A stretch of DNA of 64,000 nt from Thermoanaerobaculia bacterium. Its GTDB lineage: Bacteria > Acidobacteriota > Thermoanaerobaculia > Gp7-AA8. This document shows, in pieces, positions 34,996-45,319 of this stretch. The DNA lies in the NCBI GenBank assembly GCA_017883205.1, contig JADGNZ010000020.1, forward strand, positions 43,309 through 107,308, in the 5' to 3' direction. The first letter of the stretch is position 1. Each line of letters begins with the position of its first letter. The notes under the pieces were generated by a model, which was given only the letters and a program-made list of their open reading frames with translations, was not told where the DNA came from and made no database searches. A program made the position numbers and the translations under genes.

Positions 34996-36597
34996 TCAGC
35001 TTCCCGCCTCGGCAACCGCTCCTTCCTCGTATCCCTCTTCTGCTTCTTCCTCCCGCACGCGGTTGTGCAGAAGGCAGGCGATGACCGTGATCGGAAAGGC
35101 GATGAGCAGCACGAGGACGCCGTAGAGCATGAGGCGCTGCGCACTGAATGCCGTCTCCGTGCGAGAGACTGGCGTGTCGGTAACGGCATAGATCTGGGTC
35201 GACGGATTCGTATTGCGCGAGACCACCTGATAGATCTCGTTCATCTTGAGGATGAGCAGGCGCACTTCCTCGACGGACTGTACGATCTGGCGCTGAACAA
35301 CGGCCGGATCGCTCCGCTGCGTTGCCACGGCTGAATTGCGCACCTCATTCAGGATCTGGGTGTCGTAGGCGACCGCTTGCTGCAGCGGAATCATTTTCGT
35401 CGTCGCCAGGCGGTAGTCATTCACGAGACGTTGCCGGTACTGCGTGTCGGCCGACTGTGTGGTCAGTGTGAGGAGGCGGTCGATGAAGCTGTCGCTCAGT
35501 TGCGGCATGACCGTCTCCCCGGTTGGGCGCGCAACTGCCGTTCTTCCGGTCGTGCCGGTGCCGGCTGACGCCATCGATTCGCCTCGCTGCTCCGTGTAAA
35601 CGGCCAGCGCTTGCCTGATGACGTCGGCCTCGCTTTGCCGCGCCTGCAAAAGGCGCTGGTCATAGGCGAGCTGATTCTCGAGGAAGCGGATCGTCAGCGC
35701 CGGGTTCGCGATCAGGCCGCTGTTTCGCACCAGTCCGACCAGCGGTTCGAAACGGAATCGGACGATCTCCTCGAGCCGGAACTGGATCTCGTCCAGAGAG
35801 AGATGATCGCGTGTCCGCGCCAGATCGGCTCCCGGCATTTTCTGCAGGTCGCCGACATTGTCGATGATGCGAAACACCTTCGAGCGCAAGACCTGAATCC
35901 TGGTGATGTAGTCGTCTGGCTCGACGGACGGAACTTCCAGAATCTGCGGCGACAACACGGAGACGCGGTAGTCGAGCGCGTGTTGCTCGTTGATCGCAAA
36001 CTGCGCCCAAGTCGCCAGCGTGTCACTCAGGACTTTGTGGATCAGCGTTTCGGGCATCCCGCGGTCGAAGCCTCGCAGGTAGTTGATCGAGTATTCGTTC
36101 TTGGCCAGACTGGCGCGCTTCATCTCGAAATCGTTTTCGATGCGCTCGCGGTCGATCGGACTCAGTTTCGGATCGGCGAGGCGCGACTGGAATTGCGCCG
36201 AAAGCAGTTCGTAGGCCGGGTTCGATTCGAGGATCACAATCGACTTGCTGAAATTGCCGAAATTCGTGAACCGCTCGAGGTGATTGTCGTCGAACACTTT
36301 TACGAGAACGGGTGCACTTACGATTTCCGAAGGGGAGAACCGGAGCCCGTTCGGGAACTGTCTGCGCTCCGCTCCCTCGAAATCCAGACGAAAGGACAGG
36401 CTGGTGGTTTTGAGCGTCGGAGCGAAAAGATAGAGGGCGATGGCCACGATCGAATACGCAATGGTGACGCCGGCCATCGACAGCACAATCACCACGCCGT
36501 AGGCGCGTAGCGTGTGAAAAAGATGGCTGAATGAGATCGGGGTTTCGGGTTCGAGAGGGAGCTCTCGTTCCCCATAGACGCTATGAGTATTTGGCAC
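34996..36597 (-). CDS. Wzz-like chain-length/polysaccharide co-polymerase family membrane protein
   Basis: This 533-residue protein has two transmembrane helices, near residues 33-58 and 490-512, enclosing a long, largely helical periplasmic region. This is the PCP/Wzz layout (ISFSHLFHTLRAYGVVIVLSM at the N-terminus, YGVLVLLIAFPITVIACLLHNRV at the C-terminus). The periplasmic part has coiled-coil-like stretches (LSPIDRERIENDFEMKRASLAKNE). It likely controls polymer length or export of the polysaccharide made by neighbouring enzymes. No kinase domain is attached. Confidence 0.78.
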   Translation of the reverse strand: MPNTHSVYGERELPLEPETPISFSHLFHTLRAYGVVIVLSMAGVTIAYSIVAIALYLFAPTLKTTSLSFRLDFEGAERRQFPNGLRFSPSEIVSAPVLVKVFDDNHLERFTNFGNFSKSIVILESNPAYELLSAQFQSRLADPKLSPIDRERIENDFEMKRASLAKNEYSINYLRGFDRGMPETLIHKVLSDTLATWAQFAINEQHALDYRVSVLSPQILEVPSVEPDDYITRIQVLRSKVFRIIDNVGDLQKMPGADLARTRDHLSLDEIQFRLEEIVRFRFEPLVGLVRNSGLIANPALTIRFLENQLAYDQRLLQARQSEADVIRQALAVYTEQRGESMASAGTGTTGRTAVARPTGETVMPQLSDSFIDRLLTLTTQSADTQYRQRLVNDYRLATTKMIPLQQAVAYDTQILNEVRNSAVATQRSDPAVVQRQIVQSVEEVRLLILKMNEIYQVVSRNTNPSTQIYAVTDTPVSRTETAFSAQRLMLYGVLVLLIAFPITVIACLLHNRVREEEAEEGYEEGAVAEAGS

Positions 36598-36750
36598 TGA
36601 AATTGGCTCCTGACTGGTGGGATAGAATGTCAGCGCAGCACGCGCTCGTCAAGCATGCTCGGCTGCCTCCTTCGTAAATGGATTCGCTCTCACACCTCCC
36701 GTTCGCTTCGCAGTTCGCCGTCCACTGCTGCACTTAGTTAGTTAGCCTGC

Positions 36751-38610
36751 ATGTGCGGAATCGCTGGTTTTGTCTCCTTCGACGGTGAGAGAAGCGCGGA
36801 GAACCTCCGCGCGACTGCCGAGGGGATGGCAGCGCGCCTCGTGCACCGCGGTCCGGATGATGAGGGGACGTGGGTCGATGCCGCCGCGGGAGTCGCTCTC
36901 GGATTTCGCCGTCTGCGCATCATCGACCTGACCCAAGCCGGCGCGCAGCCGATGACCTCGGCGAGCGGCCGTTACGTGATCGTCTTCAACGGCGAGGTCT
37001 ACAACTTCGAGCGGCTGCGCGAAGAATTGCAGCGCGCGGACGCCGCGCCGGCCTGGCGTGGGCACTCCGATACCGAAGTCATGCTGGCTTGCTTCGAAGC
37101 GTGGGGTGTCCGAAAGGCCGTTGGCCGTTTCATCGGCATGTTCGCCTTTGCCGTCTGGGACCGACAGGAGCGCTCCCTGATCCTCGGGCGCGACCGCGCC
37201 GGCGTCAAGCCGTTGTATGTGGCAGGTGAAGGAAGAAATCTTCTGTTCGCGTCGCAAATCGATGCCCTTGCCGCGCATCCCGATTTCACGATGGCGATCG
37301 ACCGAGGAGCTGCGGCGCTTTACGCTCGGCTCGGGTATGTGCCCGCTCCGTTTTCGATCGCGCGCGGCGTGCAGAAGATCCGGCCGGGAGCGCTGCTCGT
37401 CGTAAAGGAAGACGGAACCAGGACGGAAGAGCAGTATTGGTCGCCAGCGGATGTCGCCGAGTCATCGGCCGCTTTTCAGGGGAGTGAGGACGACGCCCTC
37501 TCGGCGCTCGATGCTCTCTTGCGAGACTCCGTTTCTCTTCGCATGATCGCGGACGTTCCGGTCGGCATTTTCCTCAGCGGCGGCATCGACTCCGCGCTGG
37601 TCGCGGCGATGGCGCAGCGAGGCGCTTCGGCTCCGGTGAAGACGTTCACGATCGGCTTCGACGACCGGCAACTCGATGAATCTGCCGCTGCTGCGCGCGT
37701 CGCCGCACACCTTGGCACCTGCCACGAGGAGCTGCGCGTCGATGAGCGGGCGCTCCTCGACGCGGTACCCCTGATGCCCCGGATTTACGACGAGCCGCTC
37801 GCCGACACGTCCGCCATTCCGACGTATCTCGTCGCCCGGCTGGCGCGCCCGCACGTGACGGTCGCCCTTTCGGGCGACGGCGGCGACGAGTTGTTCGGCG
37901 GCTACCATCGTTATTTTCTGGGCCGGAAGATGTGGCGGCCAATCGATCGCGTTCCCCGTCCCCTGCGCATCCCGATTGGATTCGTGCTTGGCGCGGCGGG
38001 CTTCGCCAGCGAGCGCATTCGTCGTTACGGTGCAGCCTTCCGTGCACGTGACGCGATCGTGTTTCATGCCGCTGCTCTTCTCGATGAAAGGCTGACGATC
38101 GGCGACGCTCCCGCGCTGCCCTTCGCGCTGAATCAGCCTTCGGCGTGGCCACGCCTGCGCGATGTCACCGAACTGCAGATGTATCTCGACTTCGTCTCGT
38201 TCCTTCCGGACGACATCCTGATGAAGGTCGACCGCGCCACGATGGCGGTAAGTCTGGAGTCGCGCGAGCCTCTCCTCGATCATCGCCTGATCGAATTCGC
38301 ATGGTCGCTCCCGGTAACGATGAAGGTCAGGGAACGCACCGGGAAATGGATACTTCGCCGGCTCCTGCAGCGGTACGTGCCCGAATCGCTCATCGGTGCG
38401 GAAAAGCGCGGCTTCGGTCTGCCGATCGCTCACTGGCTTCGCACGGCGCTGCGCGATTGGGTCGAAGCGAACCTGCCACGCGATGACGACTATTTCGATC
38501 GGCGCACGGTGCAGCGTTTCTGGAAGCGTCACCTGGCGGGCGAGAATCATGAGGGGTTGATCTGGCGCGTCGTCATGTTCGAAGCCTGGCGCCGCACTCG
38601 CGCTTTGTGA
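36751..38610 (+). CDS. asnB: Asparagine synthase (glutamine-hydrolysing)
   Basis: This 619-residue enzyme is a class II amidotransferase starting MCGIAGFVSFDG, so the mature N-terminal nucleophile is Cys2. RLVHRGPDDEG and FNGEVYNFERLREEL are typical of the glutaminase domain. The C-terminal synthetase domain has the PP-loop GIFLSGGIDSALVAAM near 270-285 and LSGDGGDELFGGY. Copies beside polysaccharide genes commonly amidate sugars or serve the capsule locus rather than general asparagine supply. It is followed 39 bases later by a NusG-like gene. Confidence 0.94.
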   Translation: MCGIAGFVSFDGERSAENLRATAEGMAARLVHRGPDDEGTWVDAAAGVALGFRRLRIIDLTQAGAQPMTSASGRYVIVFNGEVYNFERLREELQRADAAPAWRGHSDTEVMLACFEAWGVRKAVGRFIGMFAFAVWDRQERSLILGRDRAGVKPLYVAGEGRNLLFASQIDALAAHPDFTMAIDRGAAALYARLGYVPAPFSIARGVQKIRPGALLVVKEDGTRTEEQYWSPADVAESSAAFQGSEDDALSALDALLRDSVSLRMIADVPVGIFLSGGIDSALVAAMAQRGASAPVKTFTIGFDDRQLDESAAAARVAAHLGTCHEELRVDERALLDAVPLMPRIYDEPLADTSAIPTYLVARLARPHVTVALSGDGGDELFGGYHRYFLGRKMWRPIDRVPRPLRIPIGFVLGAAGFASERIRRYGAAFRARDAIVFHAAALLDERLTIGDAPALPFALNQPSAWPRLRDVTELQMYLDFVSFLPDDILMKVDRATMAVSLESREPLLDHRLIEFAWSLPVTMKVRERTGKWILRRLLQRYVPESLIGAEKRGFGLPIAHWLRTALRDWVEANLPRDDDYFDRRTVQRFWKRHLAGENHEGLIWRVVMFEAWRRTRAL

Positions 38611-38649
38611 GGGAATTTCGCGCACGCGCCGCGCCGTCGTAAGGCGCGC

Positions 38650-39207
38650 ATGCCCATCCTGCGCAGGGAGAGCGAGATCTTTCCGGCCGATCTCTTCTCG
38701 ATACCGGCAGGCGGACCGTGGACGATCGTCCATGTCCGCAGCCGTCAGGAAAAGGCGGTGGCGCGTCTCTTCAAGGAACGGAAGCAGCCGTTCTACCTGC
38801 CTCAGATCGAGAAACAGGTTCGCCGCGATGGTCGGACGTTCAAGTCCTTCATCCCACTCTTCGGCGGCTACCTGTTCATCCGGTTGACTGACGAAACGCG
38901 GCAGACGCTCTGGTCGACGAAGGCGGTCGTGCGGATGATTCAGGTCGACGATCAGGAGTTGCTGGATGGGGAGTTGCGGCAGATTCGTGCATTGCAGGAA
39001 GCAGGCGCGATCCTCGTCGCGCATCCGGAGATCGCGGCAGGAGATGCCGTACGAATCGCCGACGGCGTTTTTCAGGGTTACATGGGGACCGTCGTCAGGG
39101 AGCTCGACGCCACGCGGCTCGTCGTCTCGATTACGGCGCTGAACAAGTCGGTCATCGCCGAGTTTCCGCGCGAGAGTGTTGTCCCGGCTCGCGCCGCGAG
39201 ACGGTAG
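38650..39207 (+). CDS. NusG/RfaH-like transcription antitermination factor
   Basis: This 185-residue protein has an N-terminal NGN domain (WTIVHVRSRQEKAVARLFKERKQPFYLPQIEKQ, then FIPLFGGYLFIRLTDE) and a C-terminal KOW motif (IAAGDAVRIADGVFQGYMGTVVREL). This is a specialised NusG paralogue of the RfaH/UpxY/LoaP type, which helps RNA polymerase read through long polysaccharide operons. Its position beside asnB, Wzz-like and sugar genes fits that role. No ops element was identified. Confidence 0.88.
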   Translation: MPILRRESEIFPADLFSIPAGGPWTIVHVRSRQEKAVARLFKERKQPFYLPQIEKQVRRDGRTFKSFIPLFGGYLFIRLTDETRQTLWSTKAVVRMIQVDDQELLDGELRQIRALQEAGAILVAHPEIAAGDAVRIADGVFQGYMGTVVRELDATRLVVSITALNKSVIAEFPRESVVPARAARR

Positions 39208-39241
39208 CGTCAAGATCGAATGCCGTACCAAGGCAATGTGC

Positions 39242-39730
39242 TCATTGCTCCGAATGCGTGGCGTGTTGCGGAAGGAATCGATCGCGGTCCCAGGGAGGCT
39301 TTTCTTTCGGTGGAATTGGCTCGCCGAAACTGCTCTGCCAATGCTGGCGCATGTCCTCGTCGGCGTAGTAGCGAAGATAGATGTCGTTGTCCTCCTCGCT
39401 GCAACCGCCGATCGGACTGATGTGCCAACCGCCATCGGATCCGGCAGCGGGAAGAATCGTCTCCTCACATAGCGCGTCGGTGACGAGGAAGCGATAGAGC
39501 TCGCGGTCGCTCATGTGATCCGTCGAGTCGAGATACATTCCGATCGAAGCCATGGCGTTGACGATTTCCCATAGTTTCACGCGAAGGGACTCATCATCGA
39601 GAGTGGCCCCGTCAGGAGCCGTAATGCCTTTGGTGCGCAGAACGTCGATGGGGCGTTCTCCTTCTTCTTCGCCGTCGAAGAATCGGTCCAGCCGTTCGAG
39701 CTCCGCGATCGGATCGTGTGCATCAGACAT
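39242..39730 (-). CDS. Hypothetical acidic protein
   Basis: This 162-residue, strongly acidic protein of unknown family contains LDRFFDGEEEGERPIDVLRTKGI, a helical core VKLWEIVNAMASIGMYLDSTDHMSDRELYRFLV and a C-terminal ISPIGGCSEEDNDIYLRYYADEDMRQHW. No signal peptide or membrane segment is present. It converges with the NusG-like gene. Its start faces the 21-bp phased array, which may therefore contain its promoter. Confidence 0.7.
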   Translation of the reverse strand: MSDAHDPIAELERLDRFFDGEEEGERPIDVLRTKGITAPDGATLDDESLRVKLWEIVNAMASIGMYLDSTDHMSDRELYRFLVTDALCEETILPAAGSDGGWHISPIGGCSEEDNDIYLRYYADEDMRQHWQSSFGEPIPPKEKPPWDRDRFLPQHATHSEQ

Positions 39731-39799
39731 GTCGTCGCCTCCGTGTGCCGAGGCTTCCTCGGGACGATAAGAGTGTCAAGTTCTTCTACTGCCTGTGGA

Positions 39800-39897
39800 A
39801 TGGGGAGTGGGGAGTCGGAGAGAGTGATTCATCTCCGCGCGTGGACTCACGCCGAGACCCAGGATGAGCCGGCTTCTTTCTCCGACAGCCGACCCCT
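39800..39897. repeat. GGAGTCGGAG snap-back repeat
   Basis: GGGGAGTCGGAGAGAG at the left and a mirrored segment ending CTCCGACAGCCGACCCC at the right form imperfect arms across about 95 bp. It is related to the GGGGTCGG elements at 30990 and 32310 and lies just outside the 21-bp array. Confidence 0.6.
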
Positions 39898-39971
39898 CGC
39901 GGCCCTGGACCCGCATGCCAGGCGTGCTGTCGGGTTGATCGACCAAGAATCGTGTTCCTACAGCACGCCAG

Positions 39972-40502
39972 ACGCGTCAGCTCGCCGGATAAGCGCGACA
40001 ACACCACCAATTCACGCGACAGCTCGTCGGATGTACGCGAGAACACGACAGATGCACGCGACAACACGCCGCATGAACGCGACAGCTCGCCGGATTAACG
40101 CGATTTTCGCGCCGATAAACGTGATCCATCTGTCGTGCTGTCGCGTTTATCGGGCGAGCTGACGCGTTCACCTGTCGTGCTGTCGCGTTTGTCGGGCGAG
40201 CGGACGCGTTTCATCTGTCGTGTCGTCGCGTTTATCCGGCGTGTTGTCGCGTTTATCGGGCGAGCGGACGCGTTCACCCTGCGTGCTGACGCGTTCATCT
40301 GTCGTGCTGTCGCGTTATTCCGGTGTGCTGACGCGTTCATCTGTCGTGCAGTCGCGTTTTTCCGGCGTGCGGTCGCGTTCAACCGCCGTGTTTTCGTGTT
40401 TATCCGCCGAAAAACGCGTTCATCCACCATGCTGTCGTGTTCAACCGGCGTGCTGTCGCGCTTTATCCAGCGAAAGACGCGTTTATCCGCGGAGAATCGT
40501 GT
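39972..40502. repeat. 21-bp phased array that reverses orientation midway
   Basis: A WCGCGW-type hexamer recurs about 26 times at 21-bp steps, with only a few 20- or 22-bp steps. Positions include 39972, 39993, 40014, 40035, 40056, 40077 and 40098, then 40141, 40162, 40183, 40204 and on to about 40497. Left units read as GCATGAACGCGACA-like. Right units read as the reverse complement (TGTCGTGCTGTCGCGTT). Orientation flips near 40110-40140, giving one giant imperfect inverted repeat of tandem units. It fills most of the 1.1-kb gap between two divergently oriented genes. No gene is evident in 39731-40818. Confidence 0.9.
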
Positions 40503-40818
40503 TTGAGTGTCACCGAAACGAGACGCGTTGACCTCCGTGCACGCCGCTCCTCCCGTTCGCCGCGGTTTTCCGGCGGGCGGGCAAGATTCATCTTCCGCTT
40601 GCATCATTCGTTGCGGACTCGAACCGGAGGCCGCCGGTGCGACGATAACCATCGACCGTGCATGAGCTTGCAAACGATGTGGTCGCACGACCGACCGGGT
40701 ACTCCCCATCGACGCTCCGCCTCCGGACGCGTGGCGAGCGAATCGATCCCGCGCTGGCAGAGCCATTGCGAAGGGATGCCTGTCGCCACCGCTCGCAGTA
40801 CCGATTGGAGATCGCATC

Positions 40819-41538
40819 ATGACTCGCTGGTTCTCGGCCCTCGCCTTCGCCTTCCTCCTTTTGTCTGCCTGCGTGACCTCGACGCCTAACCATCAAGTGG
40901 GCGCTCCCGATCCGGGGACGAATCCTCAGTTCAGCGGTGACGCCAGGCCGGTCAGCGATCCGCATGTCAGCGGCGATCTCAATCCGGTCGCCGATGCGAC
41001 TGGCGTCGGCGCGGTCGATGAAGCGGCGCGGGAGTCGCGGGAAAAGGCGGAGGCCGGCGCGCGGACCGGACGCCGCGTCGGCGTTGTGGCCGGAGCTCTC
41101 GCTGCCGTGTTGGGTGGACCGCACAATGACTCGGTGGAGGGAATGGTCGGCCGCTACATCATCACGCGGGACGCAGCCACCTTGGCCGGTGCGATCATCG
41201 GCGGAGTGAAGGGCGGGAAGGAAGGGGCGCAGCGCGGATCTGAGCTCGATCTGCAGTTTGCCGCGCTGAAGAAGATCGACGGCCTCAAGGTGAGCCGGCC
41301 GGCGCCTGATCGCATCGACGTCTACATGGAGACGGTGCCGAGTCACGAAACGCTCGCCGCCATCGCCGGGGTCTTTGCCGGACACGAGCAACGCTCGATC
41401 GACATCGAAGCAGCCGATCCCATTCCCCTCGATCTTCGCGACGCCCTCATCGACCTCGGCGTCCCCGAATCGAGCATCAGCGTGCAGCGCAACGACGACC
41501 TCAAGGGAGCCCTCATCAGGGTTCGGTATCTCTATTAG
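40819..41538 (+). CDS. Lipoprotein of unknown function
   Basis: This 239-residue protein has a lipoprotein signal ending LLLSAC (lipobox, Cys18). A low-complexity linker of NPQF/SGDARPVSD type and a glycine-rich helical hairpin (GRRVGVVAGALAAVLGG and AATLAGAIIGGVKGGKEGAQRG) follow, reminiscent of glycine-zipper outer-membrane proteins. The C-terminal part (IDGLKVSRPAPDRIDVYMETVPSHETLAAIAGVF) may be a small OmpA-like or BON-like fold. It is predicted to be anchored in the outer membrane. It follows the 21-bp array. Confidence 0.75.
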   Translation: MTRWFSALAFAFLLLSACVTSTPNHQVGAPDPGTNPQFSGDARPVSDPHVSGDLNPVADATGVGAVDEAARESREKAEAGARTGRRVGVVAGALAAVLGGPHNDSVEGMVGRYIITRDAATLAGAIIGGVKGGKEGAQRGSELDLQFAALKKIDGLKVSRPAPDRIDVYMETVPSHETLAAIAGVFAGHEQRSIDIEAADPIPLDLRDALIDLGVPESSISVQRNDDLKGALIRVRYLY

Positions 41539-41544
41539 GCATCA

Positions 41545-41647
41545 GCGGAAGGGGTCAGGTCGAAACCGAAACTGACGACGGCGTGCATCGATCGGAATGT
41601 TCGTAGCGAGGCATCGTCAGTTTCGGTTTCGACCTGACCCCTTCCGC
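41545..41647. repeat. Perfect 34-bp inverted repeat, GGGGTCAGGTC family
   Basis: GCGGAAGGGGTCAGGTCGAA starts a 34-base arm (41545-41578) mirrored exactly at 41614-41647, with a 35-base loop. The core GGGGTCAGGTC is shared with 19450-19559. It lies between the lipoprotein stop and the phosphoketolase start. Confidence 0.92.
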
Positions 41648-41666
41648 AATGGCATGATGAACGTGC

Positions 41667-44054
41667 ATGCCTGCCGATACACGATCCGATCGCAGCAACG
41701 TTCTTGAAGCCTCGGAGCTGAACCTCATGCACGCCTGGTGGCGTGCTGCGAACTACCTCTCCGTCGGCCAGATCTACCTGCTCGCCAATCCGTTGCTTCG
41801 TGAACCGCTGCTGCTGGAACACACGAAGCCGCGGCTTCTCGGACATTGGGGGACGACGCCGGGGCTCAACTTCATTTACGTGCATCTCAATCGCGTCATC
41901 AAGGCCCGCGATCTCAGCGTGATCTACATCGCCGGGCCGGGACATGGCGGGCCGGGGCTGGTTGCGAATACGTATCTCGAAGGGACGTACAGCGAGGTCT
42001 ACTCGAACATCAGTCAGGATGCCGATGGGCTGCGCCGGCTCTTCAAACAGTTCTCGTTTCCGGGCGGGATCCCCAGCCATGTCGCGCCGGAGACGCCGGG
42101 GTCGATTCACGAAGGTGGGGAGCTTGGCTACGCGCTCGTGCACGCGTACGGCGCGGTCTTCGACAATCCCGATCTCATCGCCGCATGCGTCGTCGGCGAC
42201 GGCGAGGCGGAGACGGGACCGATGGCGGCGAGCTGGCACTCAAACAAGTTTCTCAATCCGGCGCGCGACGGCGCGGTGCTGCCGATCCTGCATCTCAACG
42301 GATACAAGATCGCCAATCCCACGGTTCTGGCTCGCATCAGCAAAGACGAGTTGCGCGATCTCTTCCGGGGCTACGGCTACGAACCGCACTTTGTCGAAGG
42401 CGACGACCCGGCCACGATGCATCAGTTGATGGCAGCGGCAATGGATTCAGTCCTCGACGAGATTCGCGCCATTCAGACTGCTGCGCGAGCGAACGGATTC
42501 TCCGAGCGGCCCATCTGGCCGATGATCATCCTTCGCAGTCCCAAAGGCTGGACCGGGCCGAAGGAAGTGGACGGGAAACCGACGGAGAACTCGTGGCGAT
42601 CGCACCAAGTCCCATTCTCGGAGCTTGCGAGCAATCCGGGGCACCTCAAGCTGCTCGAAGAGTGGATGAAGAGCTACAAAGCCGAGGAGCTGTTTAGTGA
42701 TGCGGGGAAGTTGAGGCCGGAGATTGCTGCGCTCGCGCCACATGGCGACCGGCGCATGAGCGCCAATCCGCACGCGAACGGCGGCGTGCTGCTTCGCGAT
42801 CTGCATATGCCCGATTTTCGTGACTACGCAACGGACGTCGATGTTCCGGGCACCAAGTTGGCGGAGGCCACGCGCATCGCCGGAGCGTTCCTGCGCGACA
42901 TTATCCGGATGAATCCCGACAACTTCCGGCTCGTCGGTCCCGATGAAACTGCGTCCAACCGCCTCACCGCCGTCTTCGAAGCGACCGACCGCGTCTTCAC
43001 CGGAACGATCCTTCCGACCGACGATCACATCACTCACGAAGGCCGGGTCATGGAAGTGCTGAGCGAGCATCTCTGCCAGGGATGGCTGGAAGGCTACCTG
43101 CTCACCGGGCGGCACGGGCTCTTCAACTGCTACGAGGCCTTCATCCACATCATCGACTCGATGTTCAATCAGCACGCGAAGTGGCTGAAGACCACGCGCC
43201 ACATTCCGTGGCGGCGTCCGATCGCCTCGCTCAACTATCTGCTGACGTCGCACGTGTGGCGGCAGGATCACAACGGCTTCAGCCATCAGGATCCCGGCTT
43301 CATCGATCACGTCACGAACAAGAAGGCCGAGGTCGTGCGCGTCTATCTGCCGCCCGACGCGAATACCTTGCTCTCCGTGATGGACCACTGCCTGCGCAGC
43401 CGCAACTACGTGAACGTGATCATCGCCGGGAAGCAGCCGGCGTTGCAGTATCTCGACATGGACGCGGCCATCAAGCATTGCTCTGCCGGCGCCGGAATCT
43501 GGGAGTGGGCGAGCAACGACGAGAACGCCGAGCCCGACGTCGTGATGGCTTGCGCGGGCGACGTTCCTACGCTCGAGATTCTCGCTGCTGTCGATATCGT
43601 GCGGCAAAGGATTCCGGACTTGAAGGTCCGTGTCGTCAACGTCGTCGATCTGATGGCGCTGCAGCCGCCGTCGGAACATCCGCACGGACTCTCCGACGCC
43701 GACTTCGACTCGATCTTCACGACCAACCGCCCTGTCATCTTCGCCTTCCACGGCTACCCGTGGCTCATCCATCGCCTGACCTATCGCCGCAGGAACCACG
43801 ACAACCTTCACGTCCGGGGCTACAAAGAGGAAGGGACGACCACCACGCCGTTCGACATGACGGTGCTCAACAATCTCGACCGCTTCCACCTCGTGATCGA
43901 CGTCATCGACCGCGTGCCAGGACTCAACGACCGTTGCGCCCACGTGAAACAGGACATGCGCGACATGCTCGTCGAACATCATGAATACATCTGCGAGCAC
44001 GGCGACGATCTGCCGGCGGTGCGGGACTGGACATGGCCGCACAAACGCCCGTGA
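41667..44054 (+). CDS. xfp: Xylulose-5-phosphate/fructose-6-phosphate phosphoketolase
   Basis: This is a 795-residue ThDP enzyme of full family length. Signatures include [66 protein letters not shown] and the ThDP motif [24 protein letters not shown]. Later come [25 protein letters not shown] and [15 protein letters not shown]. It splits xylulose-5-P or fructose-6-P to acetyl phosphate and an aldose phosphate. The next gene, overlapping it, is acetate kinase, which turns acetyl phosphate into ATP and acetate. Together they make a phosphoketolase shunt. Confidence 0.96.
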   Translation: MPADTRSDRSNVLEASELNLMHAWWRAANYLSVGQIYLLANPLLREPLLLEHTKPRLLGHWGTTPGLNFIYVHLNRVIKARDLSVIYIAGPGHGGPGLVANTYLEGTYSEVYSNISQDADGLRRLFKQFSFPGGIPSHVAPETPGSIHEGGELGYALVHAYGAVFDNPDLIAACVVGDGEAETGPMAASWHSNKFLNPARDGAVLPILHLNGYKIANPTVLARISKDELRDLFRGYGYEPHFVEGDDPATMHQLMAAAMDSVLDEIRAIQTAARANGFSERPIWPMIILRSPKGWTGPKEVDGKPTENSWRSHQVPFSELASNPGHLKLLEEWMKSYKAEELFSDAGKLRPEIAALAPHGDRRMSANPHANGGVLLRDLHMPDFRDYATDVDVPGTKLAEATRIAGAFLRDIIRMNPDNFRLVGPDETASNRLTAVFEATDRVFTGTILPTDDHITHEGRVMEVLSEHLCQGWLEGYLLTGRHGLFNCYEAFIHIIDSMFNQHAKWLKTTRHIPWRRPIASLNYLLTSHVWRQDHNGFSHQDPGFIDHVTNKKAEVVRVYLPPDANTLLSVMDHCLRSRNYVNVIIAGKQPALQYLDMDAAIKHCSAGAGIWEWASNDENAEPDVVMACAGDVPTLEILAAVDIVRQRIPDLKVRVVNVVDLMALQPPSEHPHGLSDADFDSIFTTNRPVIFAFHGYPWLIHRLTYRRRNHDNLHVRGYKEEGTTTTPFDMTVLNNLDRFHLVIDVIDRVPGLNDRCAHVKQDMRDMLVEHHEYICEHGDDLPAVRDWTWPHKRP

Positions 44055-45127
44055 ACATCCTGGCCATCAATCCGGGCAGTTCATCGCTGAAGTTCGGGCT
44101 GTACGCCTTCCCGGAGCCAGCCGAGGTCCTTGCGGCGGGCGACGAGAACGAGATCGCAGCGGACAAGATGGCCAACGCCGTCCACGATGCACTGAAACGT
44201 GTGAACGGCATGGAGATTCACGCCGCCGGATGCCGCGTCGTTCACGGCGGCGACACGTTCGTGGCTCCAGCACTCATCGACGACGAAGTGCTGGCAAAGA
44301 TCCAACAGCTCGCCGATCTCGCTCCTCTTCACAACCCAATCGCCGTCACCGCCATCACCGCACTGCGCACGGCGCTCCCGGGCGTGCCGATCGTGGCTGT
44401 GTTCGACACCGCGTTTCATCAGACGCTTCCTCCGGTGGCCCGGCACTACGCCATCCCTGACGATCTCCACATCCGCAGGTTCGGCTTCCACGGAATCTCG
44501 TACGCCTGGGTCTCGCACCGCCTCACCGCGCACATCCCCTCGCCCAAACGCGCCATCATCTGCCACCTCGGCAACGGCGCCAGCGTCTGCGCCCTCGCCG
44601 ATGGCGTCAGCATCGACACCAGCATGGGCCTCACACCGATGGAAGGCCTGGTCATGGGCACCCGCAGCGGCGACATCGATCCCGGCGCCATCCTCTATCT
44701 ATTGCGCAACGGAAAGAGCGCCGCCGAGGTCGATGAGATTCTCAATCACAAATCGGGACTGGCCGCACTCTCCGGCGGAACGAGCGACATGAAGAAGATC
44801 GTGGAGGCTGCGACGAGCGGCGACGACCGCGCCACTCTCGCTCTCGACCTCTTCTGCTATCGCGTCTCCAAGTACATCGGCTCCTACGCCGCTACCCTCG
44901 GCGGCCTCGACTGCCTCGCCTTCACCGCCGGAATCGGCGAGCACGCGCCGGTAGTCCGCGAGCGCATCTGCGCAAATCTCGCCTTCCTCGGCATCGAGAT
45001 CGACGAGTCCTTGAACCGCGCACAGCGATCCGACGAGCGCCTCATCAGCCGCGGGCGTGTCCCCGTATTCGTCATCCCCACAAACGAAGAGCAGCAGATC
45101 GCGCAGGAAACAAACCAATTGCTCTAA
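44033..45127 (+). CDS. ackA: Acetate kinase
   Basis: This 364-residue ASKHA-fold kinase has [19 protein letters not shown] at the start, [79 protein letters not shown] and [16 protein letters not shown]. It converts acetyl phosphate plus ADP to acetate plus ATP. The start overlaps the phosphoketolase gene by 22 bases, indicating a coupled pair. It is somewhat shorter than typical (about 400), mainly in the N-terminal third. Confidence 0.95.
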   Translation: MAAQTPVNILAINPGSSSLKFGLYAFPEPAEVLAAGDENEIAADKMANAVHDALKRVNGMEIHAAGCRVVHGGDTFVAPALIDDEVLAKIQQLADLAPLHNPIAVTAITALRTALPGVPIVAVFDTAFHQTLPPVARHYAIPDDLHIRRFGFHGISYAWVSHRLTAHIPSPKRAIICHLGNGASVCALADGVSIDTSMGLTPMEGLVMGTRSGDIDPGAILYLLRNGKSAAEVDEILNHKSGLAALSGGTSDMKKIVEAATSGDDRATLALDLFCYRVSKYIGSYAATLGGLDCLAFTAGIGEHAPVVRERICANLAFLGIEIDESLNRAQRSDERLISRGRVPVFVIPTNEEQQIAQETNQLL

Positions 45128-45146
45128 TTCGAATCAAGAACCATCA

Positions 45147-45211
45147 ACCACAGAGACACAGAGATCACAGAGTTGCATCGACGACCTCTGTGCTCTCTGT
45201 GCCTCTGTGGT
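45147..45211. repeat. Inverted repeat, CACAGAG family
   Basis: ACCACAGAGACACAGAGATC and the mirrored TCTCTGTGCCTCTGTGGT form arms of about 26 bases with two or three mismatches. It separates ackA from the accessory island and may end the ackA transcript. Confidence 0.85.
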
Positions 45212-45319
45212 GATCAGGTCTCTCCGGTCGCTCGCGCCGTACGTCCCGATCTCCGTCCGCGAGTCAGGCAGAATTCACGTACCGTCACCAAAAACAACCG
45301 TTATTGCGGAGGGTGTGGC

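Noticed and set aside
37462..39468. 668-codon minus-strand ORF
   Set aside because: It is antisense to asnB and the NusG-like gene, and has biased Arg-rich composition without motifs.
40135..40531. ORFs with RLSGVLSRLSGERTR-type repeats
   Set aside because: They are a product of the 21-bp array at 39972-40502, with equally long frames on both strands.
42447..44042. 531-codon minus-strand ORF
   Set aside because: It is antisense to phosphoketolase and lacks domain signatures.
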